A DNA stretch of 6,108 bases. Origin: Polaromonas sp. (GTDB lineage Bacteria; Pseudomonadota; Gammaproteobacteria; Burkholderiales; Burkholderiaceae_C). The notes beneath the pieces were generated by a model that was not told the origin of the DNA, searched no databases, and was given only the letters and a program-made list of their open reading frames with translations. Positions within the stretch are counted from its first letter, which is position 1, and every line of letters starts with the position of its first letter. Positions 1-6,108 of this stretch are shown here, piece by piece. The stretch covers positions 1-6,108 of the forward strand of contig JAQGMN010000364.1 of assembly GCA_028292345.1 (NCBI GenBank), read 5' to 3'. The position numbers and the translations under genes were made by a program.

Positions 1-1733
1 CTGCCGTCGCTCACGTCGTAAAAGCGGCACAGCAAATTGACCAGCGTGCTTTTGCCCGAGCCGCTGTGGCCAACCAGGCCGATCATCTCGCCCGGCCGGA
101 TGTCGAGCGACACGCCGCGGATCACGGCGCGGTTGCCGTAGCGAAAGCCGATGGCGTCGAGCTCGATGCGGCCCTGCACGCGTGGCAGCGGCACCGGCTG
201 CGCGGGTTCGGGCACGTTCGACACGTGGTCGAGGATGTCGAAGATGCGCTTGGCGCCCGAGGCTGCCTTCTGCGTCACCGAGACGATGCGGCTCATCGAA
301 TCGAGCCGGCCGTAGAAGCGGCCGATGTAGGCGATGAAGGCCGTCAGCACGCCGACCGTGATCTCTTGCCGCGACATCAGCCAGATGCCAAAGGCCCAGA
401 CCACCAGCAGCCCCATTTCGGTCAGCAGCGACACCGTGGGCGTGAACAGCGACCAGACCTTGTTCAGCTTGTCGTTGACCGCCAGGTTGTGCTGGTTGAC
501 GACCCGAAAACGCTCGGCCTCGCGCTTTTCCTGGGCAAAGGCCTTGACCACCCGGATGCCCGGTATGGTGTCGGCCAGCACATTGGTCACGTCCGACCAG
601 ACGCGGTCGATCTTCTCGAAGCCGGTGCGCAGTTTGTCGCGCACCACATGGATCATCCAGCCGATGAAGGGCAGCGGCACCAGGGTCGCCAGCGCCAGCC
701 AGGGGTTGATGGAAAACAGGATCACGGCGGTCATGCCGATCATCAGCACGTCGGTGGCGAAATCGAGCGCATGCAGCGACAGGAAGACGCAGATGCGGTC
801 GGTTTCCGAGCCGATGCGCGACATCAGGTCGCCGGTGCGCTTGGCGCCGAAGTAGTCCAGCGACAGTTCCAGCAGATGATCGAACGTGGCGGTGCGCAAA
901 TCGGCGCCGATGCGCTCGGACACCAGCGCCAGCAGATAGGTGCGCGCCCAGTTCAGCGCCCAGCCGAGCAGCGCCGCGCCCAGCAGGCCGCCCAGAATCA
1001 ACCCGACCTTGCCCGGCTCGATTCTCTGGCCGTTCTGGAACGGGATCAGGATGTCGTCCATCAGCGGAATCGTCAGGTAGGGCGGCACCAGGGTGGCGGC
1101 GGTCGAGGCCAGCGTCAGCAAAAAGCCCGACAGCAATTGCCAGCGGTAGGGCCGGGCAAAGCGCCACAGCCGCAGCAGCACCCAGGTCGAGGGCGGCGCA
1201 TGCACTTCGCGGGCGCAGGCCGGGCATTCGTCGCTGTCGGGCGGCAGCGGCGCATCGCATTCGGGGCACAGCGGCAGCTCATGGCCCTGGCGGTTCAGCT
1301 CAATCGCCTTGAGCCCGGAGGCGCCGGCCTGCCGCTGGGCCTGCTGCTGCGCAAACAGCCGCACCATGCGCAGCGCCTGCGGATTCACCCCCAGGGTGAA
1401 GCGCCACAGGGCCAGGCGCCGCGAAGGCTCGCCCTGGACATCGTGCAGTTCCAGCGAACCGACGCCGGCATGGTCGAAATGGCGCAAATCGAGCTTCTGG
1501 ATGGGCTCGTCGGCCGGGTTCTGGAGGTACAGGCTGGACCAGGCGCCGTCGGCGCTGCGCGACAGCAGGCGGCGGTCCGTCAGCACCAGCGCGCCGGGTG
1601 CAAAACGCAGCGCCTTGTCCAGGTCAACCATCAAGGTACTCAAAACGTTCTCTTGGGTTGCCAGTTGCGATGCAAGCCCTGCGAGTGCCGGGCCGTCGGA
1701 ACTGGAATCTTCCACGGGGTGCTGATGTTGCAT
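1..1733 (-). CDS. Cyanophycin-associated ABC transporter, fused permease/ATPase (partial, 3' end off window)
   Basis: I translated this frame from the minus strand; 577 codons are visible and it runs off the left edge. Residues ~36-135 form a PH-like segment (a VLTDRRLL strand at ~50-57). Residues 156-173 form a zinc ribbon, CPEC (C156, C159) and CPAC (C170, C173). Membrane helices lie at about 199-220, 243-271, 323-342, 345-361, 434-453 and 458-471, the pattern of a type-I (MsbA/LmrA-like) exporter. The motif DYFGAKRTGDLMSRI (293-307) and the coupling segment GIRVVKAFAQE (392-402) are typical of this fold. The ATPase domain starts near 521, with an A-loop Tyr (Y532) and Walker A GHSGSGKST (555-563, K561). 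Q-loop, signature and Walker B lie off the window. The start at 1733 is supported because the next in-frame ATG upstream (1760) is followed by a TGA; a weak GAG lies just upstream. It is divergent from cphA', and this transporter type is known beside cyanophycin genes in Burkholderiales. The substrate is unknown; a dipeptide, polymer or envelope role is speculation. Confidence 0.9.
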   Translation of the reverse strand, partial: MQHQHPVEDSSSDGPALAGLASQLATQENVLSTLMVDLDKALRFAPGALVLTDRRLLSRSADGAWSSLYLQNPADEPIQKLDLRHFDHAGVGSLELHDVQGEPSRRLALWRFTLGVNPQALRMVRLFAQQQAQRQAGASGLKAIELNRQGHELPLCPECDAPLPPDSDECPACAREVHAPPSTWVLLRLWRFARPYRWQLLSGFLLTLASTAATLVPPYLTIPLMDDILIPFQNGQRIEPGKVGLILGGLLGAALLGWALNWARTYLLALVSERIGADLRTATFDHLLELSLDYFGAKRTGDLMSRIGSETDRICVFLSLHALDFATDVLMIGMTAVILFSINPWLALATLVPLPFIGWMIHVVRDKLRTGFEKIDRVWSDVTNVLADTIPGIRVVKAFAQEKREAERFRVVNQHNLAVNDKLNKVWSLFTPTVSLLTEMGLLVVWAFGIWLMSRQEITVGVLTAFIAYIGRFYGRLDSMSRIVSVTQKAASGAKRIFDILDHVSNVPEPAQPVPLPRVQGRIELDAIGFRYGNRAVIRGVSLDIRPGEMIGLVGHSGSGKSTLVNLLCRFYDVSDG

Positions 1734-1868
1734 GTTGTCTCGAATTCATTTTCCGGCCATGACCGTGTTGCCGGCTGCAGGTCCGGCGCCCGCCCAAGGC
1801 TCGGGCGCGGTGCAAAAGGCATTCAAAACCTGGATTTTCGCCCAAGCGGCCCTGCCGCCCGCGCGCCT

Positions 1869-1893
1869 GGCCTGCATGGACCGATGGCAGGCC
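1869..1893. repeat. Inverted repeat, 7-bp arms with 11-base loop
   Basis: GGCCTGC (1869-1875) and GCAGGCC (1887-1893) are exact reverse complements separated by 11 bases that themselves begin AT and end ATG. No T-run follows on either strand, so it is not an intrinsic terminator. It could be an operator or a leader hairpin of either divergent gene. In DNA this GC-rich, 7-bp arms can arise by chance. Confidence 0.3.
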
Positions 1894-1930
1894 CGGCCCG
1901 TGCAATCCCGAATCGGTAAAGCGGCACAAT

Positions 1931-1945
1931 GAGGCCAGTCCCATG
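1931..1945 (+). promoter_or_regulatory. Shine-Dalgarno-like GAGG and alternative ATG upstream of cphA'
   Basis: GAGG at 1931-1934 is followed by eight bases and an ATG at 1943 that is in frame with cphA'. From here the reading frame stays open and would add 42 residues (starting MDHDDLTSANHD) before the family-conserved start. The Shine-Dalgarno here is better than anything before 2069. The extra residues do not resemble any CphA N-terminus I know, so I keep 2069 as the annotated start and flag this as a competing one. Confidence 0.3.
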
Positions 1946-2030
1946 GATCACGACGACCTGACAAGCGCTAACCACGATTCCACCCTGCACCCCTGGCCGG
2001 CATGTCGCCGGACCGTAATCAAAACGTCGC

Positions 2031-2045
2031 ACCGGCCCGGCCGGT
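2031..2045. promoter_or_regulatory. 15-base palindrome before cphA', candidate operator
   Basis: ACCGGCC (2031-2037) and GGCCGGT (2039-2045) are perfect inverted arms around a single C. The palindrome lies 24 bases before the cphA' ATG and abuts TTGACC (2045-2050), which resembles a -35 box but has no -10 at the right distance. Directly after it, GGTTG (2043-2047) and CAACC (2064-2068) form a second dyad flanking the only strongly AT-rich patch in the region (ATATTAAATT, 2051-2060). The placement suits a repressor site or an RNA hairpin that controls cphA' translation, but no known regulator motif is recognised. Confidence 0.3.
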
Positions 2046-2068
2046 TGACCATATTAAATTTGCCAACC

Positions 2069-4303
2069 ATGAGCAAACTCGACGATATCGAACTGCTGCG
2101 CATCAACTACCTGCGCGGCCCCAACATCTGGACCTACCGGTCGGTGCTGGAAGTGTGGCTGGACCTGGGCGCGCTGGAAGACTTTCCGAGCAACCTGCTG
2201 CCCGGTTTCAACGACCGGCTGCTGGCGCTGCTGCCGGCGCTGCTGGAGCACCACTGCGGCGTCGGCGAGCGCGGCGGTTTCCTGCAGCGCCTGAACGAAG
2301 GCACCTGGACCGGCCACGTGCTGGAGCATGTGGTGATCGAGCTGCTCAACCTGGCCGACATGCCGACCGGTTTCGGCCAGACCCGCAGCACGTCGAAGCA
2401 CGGCGTGTACCGCATGGTGTTCCGGGCGCGCGACGAGCAGGTGGCGCGCACCGCCCTGGCCCAGGGCCACCGGCTGCTGATGGCCGCCATCAATGCCCAG
2501 CCGTATGGCGCAGCCGAGGTCCAGGCGGCCGTGCAGGCCATCCGCGACCAGATCGACGAGTGCTACCTCGGCCCCAGCACGGCGGCCATCGTGGCAGCCG
2601 CGACCGACCGGGGCATTCCGCACATCCGCCTGAACGACGGCAACCTGGTGCAGCTCGGCTACGGCGCGAGCCAGCGGCGCATCTGGACGGCCGAGACCGA
2701 CCTGACCAGCGCGATCGGCGAAAGCATTGCCCACGACAAGGACCTGACCAAAAGCCTGCTGGCCAGCTGCGGCGTGCCGGTGCCCGAGGGCGAGATCGTG
2801 AACAGCGCAGGACAAGCCTGGGAAGCGGCGCAGGACATCGGCCTGCCGGTGGTCGTCAAGCCGTCGGATGCCAACCACGGCCGGGGCGTGTCGCTCGACC
2901 TGAACACGCGCGAAGAGGTCGAGGCGGCCTTTGCCATTGCCGAACCCGAAGGCAGCGACGTGATGGTCGAGCGCTATGTGCGCGGCCATGAGCACCGCCT
3001 GCTGGTCGTGGGCGGCCGCGTCGTGGCGGCCGCGCGCGGCGAGGTGGCTTCGATCACCGCCGACGGCCGGCTGACCGTCGGGCAGCTGATCGACGAGCAG
3101 CTCAACACCGACCCGCGCCGCGGCCTGGGCGAGGATTTCCCGCTCGGCCGGATCAACACCGCCGAGGATGCCGCCGTCGTGCTGGAACTGCAGCGCCAGG
3201 GCCTGGACCCCGAAGCCATTCCAGCCGCAGGCCGCCAGGTGCTGATCCAGCGCAACGGCAACGTGTCCATCGACTGCACCGACGAGGTGCATCCCGAGGT
3301 CGACTACATCGTCTCGCTGGCCGCCCGGGTGGTGGGCCTGGACATCGCCGGCATCGATGTGGTGGCGCAGGACATTTCGCGCCCGCTGCACGGCCAGGGC
3401 GGCGCGATCGTCGAGGTCAACGCCGGCCCCGGCCTGCTGATGCACCTCAAGCCCGCGCAGGGCGCGCCGCGCCCGGTGGGCCGGGCCATCTGCGACCACC
3501 TGTTCGCGCGCCATGCCGAAGCGCCGGACCACCGCAGCCAGGGCAGCGACGGCCGCATCCCCATCGTCGGCATCGCCGGCACGACCGGCACGCAGCACAT
3601 TGCCCGGCTGGTGGCCTGGCTGCTGCACCTGTCGGGCCGCCACACCGGCCTGGCCTGCCGGGACGGCCTGTTCCTGGACCAGCGCCGCGTGGAAAGCACC
3701 GACAGCACGGACTGGGAGGCCGGCCAGCGCCTGCTGATCAACCGGGCGGTGCAGGCGGCCGTGTTCGAAAACGGCGCCGACACGATCCTGCGCACCGGAC
3801 TGGCCTACGACCGCTGCCAGGTTGGCGTGGTCACCGACCTGGAGGGCGCCGCCGGGCTGGCGGAGTTCGACATTTTTGACGACGCCGCGATGTTCAGGGT
3901 CATCCGCTCGCAGGTCGATGTGGTGCTGCCGGGCGGCGCAGCGGTGCTCAATGCCACCGATGCCGGCGTGGTGGAAATGCAGCGGCTTTGCGACGGCGAA
4001 GTGATTTTCTACAGCAGCGACCCGGCCGCGGGCGCCATTGCCGCGCACCGCGCCGGCAACGGCCGCGCCGTCTACCTGCGGCAGAACCAGGTCGTGCTGG
4101 CCACCGGCGGGGCCGAGTCCTTTCTGCCCGGCCTGGGCAAAATCAGCGACTGGTGCAAGCGCCAGGCCAAGGGCGGCATCGCCGAGCCGTCGCTGCTCGC
4201 CGCCGTCGCCACCGCCTGGGCGCTCGATATTCCGCTCAACCTGATTGGCGCGGGCATCGAGGCCTTTGAATCTAACCCACTACCTGCCGGGAGGGCAGAC
4301 TGA
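2069..4303 (+). CDS. cphA': CphA', cyanophycin synthetase paralogue with degenerate Mur-ligase domain
   Basis: This is a complete 744-residue protein; canonical CphA is, from memory, about 870-900. The start at 2069 gives MSKLDDIELLRINYLRGPNIWTY in pieces matching the family opening (IELLRI, LRGPN, W). Domain 1 (N-domain, ~1-165) keeps the RGGFL and EGTWTGH segments and H83-V-L-E86-H87 with E91. Domain 2 (ATP-grasp, ~168-490) keeps K264 in VVKPSDANHGRGV and E449 in EVNAGPG, but compared with the neighbouring CphA it lacks five residues of the conserved STGGTA loop (N398-V-S-I-D-C-T404 here). Domain 3 (Mur-like, ~497-744) reads GTTGTQ at 504-509 where GTNGKT is expected, so the P-loop lysine is Thr508; ARGG is replaced by GADT, and DHLGL is lost. 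The protein stops where the C-terminal Mur domain should begin. It is therefore predicted unable to add Arg. The truncated, degenerate Mur domain resembles cyanobacterial CphA2, but the retained HxxEH and the ATP-grasp deletion suggest an accessory or primer-generating role. It overlaps cphA by one base. Confidence 0.93.
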   Translation: MSKLDDIELLRINYLRGPNIWTYRSVLEVWLDLGALEDFPSNLLPGFNDRLLALLPALLEHHCGVGERGGFLQRLNEGTWTGHVLEHVVIELLNLADMPTGFGQTRSTSKHGVYRMVFRARDEQVARTALAQGHRLLMAAINAQPYGAAEVQAAVQAIRDQIDECYLGPSTAAIVAAATDRGIPHIRLNDGNLVQLGYGASQRRIWTAETDLTSAIGESIAHDKDLTKSLLASCGVPVPEGEIVNSAGQAWEAAQDIGLPVVVKPSDANHGRGVSLDLNTREEVEAAFAIAEPEGSDVMVERYVRGHEHRLLVVGGRVVAAARGEVASITADGRLTVGQLIDEQLNTDPRRGLGEDFPLGRINTAEDAAVVLELQRQGLDPEAIPAAGRQVLIQRNGNVSIDCTDEVHPEVDYIVSLAARVVGLDIAGIDVVAQDISRPLHGQGGAIVEVNAGPGLLMHLKPAQGAPRPVGRAICDHLFARHAEAPDHRSQGSDGRIPIVGIAGTTGTQHIARLVAWLLHLSGRHTGLACRDGLFLDQRRVESTDSTDWEAGQRLLINRAVQAAVFENGADTILRTGLAYDRCQVGVVTDLEGAAGLAEFDIFDDAAMFRVIRSQVDVVLPGGAAVLNATDAGVVEMQRLCDGEVIFYSSDPAAGAIAAHRAGNGRAVYLRQNQVVLATGGAESFLPGLGKISDWCKRQAKGGIAEPSLLAAVATAWALDIPLNLIGAGIEAFESNPLPAGRAD
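4289..4295 (+). promoter_or_regulatory. Strong ribosome binding site for cphA
   Basis: GGGAGGG lies inside the last codons of cphA', seven bases before the ATG at 4303. The stop of cphA' and the start of cphA share one base (TGATG). Together these fix the cphA start and imply termination-reinitiation coupling, giving linked production of the two proteins. Confidence 0.85.
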
Positions 4304-6108
4304 TGGAAGTTTCCCGCATCCGGGCCCTGCGCGGCCCCAACCTCTGGAGCCGGCGCACGGCCCTGGAAGCCATCGTGGCCTGCACGCCTGCCGAGCGCTG
4401 CATCGACAGCCTGAGCGGCTTCGAGCCGCGCCTGCGCGCGCTGTTTCCGGGCATCGGCGTACTGCGCGAAACCGGCCATGCCGGCCCGGTATCGCTGGCG
4501 CATGTGCTCGAAGCCGCCGCGCTGGAACTGCAGGCTGCCGCCGGCTGCCCGGTCACCTTCAGCCGCACCTCGGCCACGCTGGAGGAAGGGACTTACCAGG
4601 TCGTGGTCGAGTACAGCGAGGAAGCGGTGGGCCGCCTGGCGTTCGAACTCGCCCAGGCGCTGGTGCATGCGGCGCTGCAGGAGACACCTTTTGACCTGCA
4701 GGCGGCCATTGCCAGCCTGCACGATCTGGACGAGGACGAGCGCATGGGCCCGAGCACCGGCGCGATTGTCGATGCCGCCGTGGCGCGCGGCATTCCCTTC
4801 CGGCGCCTGACCAAGGGCAGCATGGTGCAGTTCGGCTGGGGCTCGCGCCAGCGCCGCATCCAGGCCGCCGAACTCGACGCCACCAGCGCGGTGGCCGAGT
4901 CGATCGCGCAGGACAAGGACCTGACCAAGAAGCTGCTGCGCGCCGCCGGCGTGCCGGTACCGCTGGGCCGGCCGGCCGCGAACGCCGACGACGCCTGGGC
5001 GGCGGCGCTGGAGATCGGCCTGCCGGTGGTGCTCAAGCCGCAGGACGGCAACCAGGGCAAGGGCGTGACGGTCAACATCACGACGCGCGCGCACCTGGAC
5101 ATCGCCTGGCGCGCCGCCGCCGAGCATGGCGAGGTCATCGTCGAGCGTTTCCTGCCGGGCTGCGACTTTCGCCTGCTGGTCGTGGGCAGCAAGCTGGTCG
5201 CCGCGTCGCGGCGCGAGCCGCCGCAGGTGGTGGGCGACGGACACCATACCGTGCGCGAGCTGGTCGACACCGTCAACCAGGACCCGCGGCGCGGCGAAGG
5301 CCATGCCACGTCGCTGACCAAGATCCGCTTCGACGAGATTGCCGTGGCCCGGCTCGATGTGCAGGGCTTGACGCCCGAATCGGTGCCGCCCAAGGGACAG
5401 CGCGTGATCTTGCGCAACAACGCTAACCTGTCCACCGGCGGCACCGCCACCGACGTGACCGACGAGGTGCATCCCGAAGTGGCCGCCCGCGCCGTGGCGG
5501 CCGCGCAGATGATCGGCCTGGACATCTGCGGCGTCGATGTGGTGTGCGAAAGCATGCTGCGGCCCCTGGAGGCGCAACACGGCGGCGTGGTCGAGGTCAA
5601 TGCCGCGCCCGGCCTGCGCATGCACCTGTCGCCTTCCTACGGCAAGGGCCGGGCCGTGGGCGCGGCCATGATCGACGAGCTGTTTCCGCCCGGCGAGAAC
5701 GGCCGCATTCCGGTGATTGCCGTGACCGGCACCAACGGCAAGACCACCACCACCCGCCTGATCGCCCACCTGCTGGCCGCGCACGGCCTGCGCACCGGCA
5801 TGACCAACACCGACGGCGTGTACATCAACGGCCGGCAGACCGACAGCGGCGACTGCAGCGGCCCGAAAAGCGCGCGCAACGTCCTGATGCACCCCGACGT
5901 GGATGCGGCCGTGTTCGAGGTCGCGCGCGGCGGCGTGCTGCGCGAAGGCCTGGGCTTTGACCGCTGCGAAGTCGCCGTGGTCACCAACATCGGCAGCGGC
6001 GACCACCTGGGGCTGAACTACATCACCACGGTGGAAGACCTGGCGGTCTTGAAGCGCGTGATCGTGCAGAACGTCGCGCCCACGGGTTATGCGGTGCTCA
6101 ACGCGACC
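4303..6108 (+). CDS. cphA: Cyanophycin synthetase CphA (partial, 3' end off window)
   Basis: 602 codons are visible and the frame is open to the right edge; a full protein would need roughly 270-300 more residues. CphA makes cyanophycin in the cytoplasm, alternately adding Asp to the backbone (ATP-grasp site) and Arg to the Asp side chain (Mur-like site), each using ATP. The N-domain (~1-145) starts MEVSRIRALRGPNLWS but is shorter than that of CphA' and reads H67-V-L-E70-A71 where HxxEH is expected. The ATP-grasp domain begins at GPST near 150 and has K245 in VVLKPQDGNQGKGV, NANLSTGGTA at 373-382, TDEVHPE at 386-392, and E431 in EVNAAPGLRMHLSPSYG. The Mur-like domain has the P-loop GTNGKTTTT (476-484, K480), TDGVY, GDCSGP, ARGG (541-544) and DHLGL (567-571), all intact. 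It is coupled to cphA' by the TGATG overlap. The missing 3' part should hold the rest of the central Mur domain and the C-terminal Mur domain. Confidence 0.96.
   Translation, partial: MEVSRIRALRGPNLWSRRTALEAIVACTPAERCIDSLSGFEPRLRALFPGIGVLRETGHAGPVSLAHVLEAAALELQAAAGCPVTFSRTSATLEEGTYQVVVEYSEEAVGRLAFELAQALVHAALQETPFDLQAAIASLHDLDEDERMGPSTGAIVDAAVARGIPFRRLTKGSMVQFGWGSRQRRIQAAELDATSAVAESIAQDKDLTKKLLRAAGVPVPLGRPAANADDAWAAALEIGLPVVLKPQDGNQGKGVTVNITTRAHLDIAWRAAAEHGEVIVERFLPGCDFRLLVVGSKLVAASRREPPQVVGDGHHTVRELVDTVNQDPRRGEGHATSLTKIRFDEIAVARLDVQGLTPESVPPKGQRVILRNNANLSTGGTATDVTDEVHPEVAARAVAAAQMIGLDICGVDVVCESMLRPLEAQHGGVVEVNAAPGLRMHLSPSYGKGRAVGAAMIDELFPPGENGRIPVIAVTGTNGKTTTTRLIAHLLAAHGLRTGMTNTDGVYINGRQTDSGDCSGPKSARNVLMHPDVDAAVFEVARGGVLREGLGFDRCEVAVVTNIGSGDHLGLNYITTVEDLAVLKRVIVQNVAPTGYAVLNAT

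Larger units (their letters stand above)
1734..2068. promoter_or_regulatory. Divergent intergenic region between the ABC transporter and cphA'
   Basis: These 335 bases separate two divergent start codons and should contain promoters for both directions. I see no convincing sigma70 pair. The best plus-strand candidates are CACAAT at 1925-1930, with only a poor -35, and TATTAA at 2052-2057, also lacking a good -35. The region is less protein-like than its flanks and holds an inverted repeat (1869-1893), a 15-base palindrome (2031-2045) and an AT-rich patch just before the cphA' start. No tRNA, terminator with a T-tract, or recognisable riboswitch was seen. Short reading frames here on both strands look like chance openings in GC-rich DNA, apart from the in-frame extension of cphA' from 1943. 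Confidence 0.55.

Noticed and set aside
1744..1825. Two ATTCA sequences (1744-1748 and 1821-1825) resembling ArgR box half-sites
   Set aside because: ArgR control of an Arg-polymer operon is attractive, but neither has a partner half-site at the right spacing. Five-base matches are expected by chance.
66..1919. 617-codon open frame on the plus strand
   Set aside because: It is antisense to the ABC transporter, whose frame shows Walker A, zinc-ribbon and membrane motifs. The predicted protein is low-complexity, rich in His, Gln, Arg and Ala, and looks like no family; typical GC-rich shadow.
1900..1930. Possible sigma70 promoter with CACAAT as -10
   Set aside because: The matching -35 (GTGCAA, 19-base spacer) fits the consensus at only three of six positions, which is too weak to list as a promoter.
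1746..1964. Short minus-strand frames in the intergenic region (e.g. 72 codons ending at 1746)
   Set aside because: They lack a ribosome site and family resemblance, and stop just before the transporter start in the same frame, so they are neither a genuine N-terminal extension nor a likely gene.
3578..3601. Idea that the altered P-loop of CphA' is a sequencing or frameshift artefact
   Set aside because: The frame is uninterrupted on both sides, several separate Mur motifs are altered by substitution, and the protein ends at a natural domain border with a coupled downstream gene.
2054..4048. 664-codon open frame on the minus strand
   Set aside because: It lies antisense to cphA' and has the skewed His/Gln/Ala/Val composition of a codon-position shadow, with no recognisable motif.
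4072..6006. 644-codon open frame on the minus strand
   Set aside because: It is antisense to the end of cphA' and to cphA, whose frame carries all CphA motifs. No domain is recognisable in the antisense product.

Overview
The window is GC-rich, densely coding DNA. Its gene content fits a betaproteobacterium, most likely of the order Burkholderiales: two adjacent cyanophycin synthetase genes (cphA' then cphA) sit divergent to a large ABC transporter. The lineage is inferred from gene content, codon use and remembered family resemblance, not from a search. The theme is cyanophycin, the Asp/Arg storage polymer (multi-L-arginyl-poly-L-aspartate).

Layout. Positions 1-1733 (minus strand) hold the first 577 codons of a type-I ABC exporter-like protein. 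It has an unusual N-terminus (a PH-like segment, then a four-cysteine zinc-ribbon motif), a six-helix membrane domain and the start of an ATPase domain; the window edge cuts it just after the Walker A motif. Positions 1734-2068 are a divergent intergenic region with inverted repeats, an AT-rich patch and a credible alternative upstream start for the next gene. Positions 2069-4303 (plus) encode a complete 744-residue CphA' paralogue. Positions 4303-6108 (plus) encode the first 602 residues of CphA, cut by the right edge. The two synthetase genes overlap by one base (TGATG) and a strong Shine-Dalgarno sequence precedes the second, so they should be co-translated.

How the genes may work together. 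CphA carries both synthetic sites expected of a cyanophycin synthetase: an intact ATP-grasp domain (Asp addition) and an intact Mur-ligase-like domain (Arg addition). Its N-domain, however, has lost the HxxEH motif. CphA' is the mirror image. It keeps HxxEH, but its Mur-ligase P-loop lysine and other Mur motifs are gone, the C-terminal Mur domain is absent, and a five-residue conserved loop is deleted from its ATP-grasp domain. The most interesting reading is that one three-site enzyme has been split between two co-translated paralogues: CphA builds polymer, and CphA' supplies the N-domain activity (proposed primer generation) and/or a structural or regulatory role. The ABC protein belongs to a transporter type found beside cyanophycin genes in Burkholderiales; its substrate cannot be read from the sequence.
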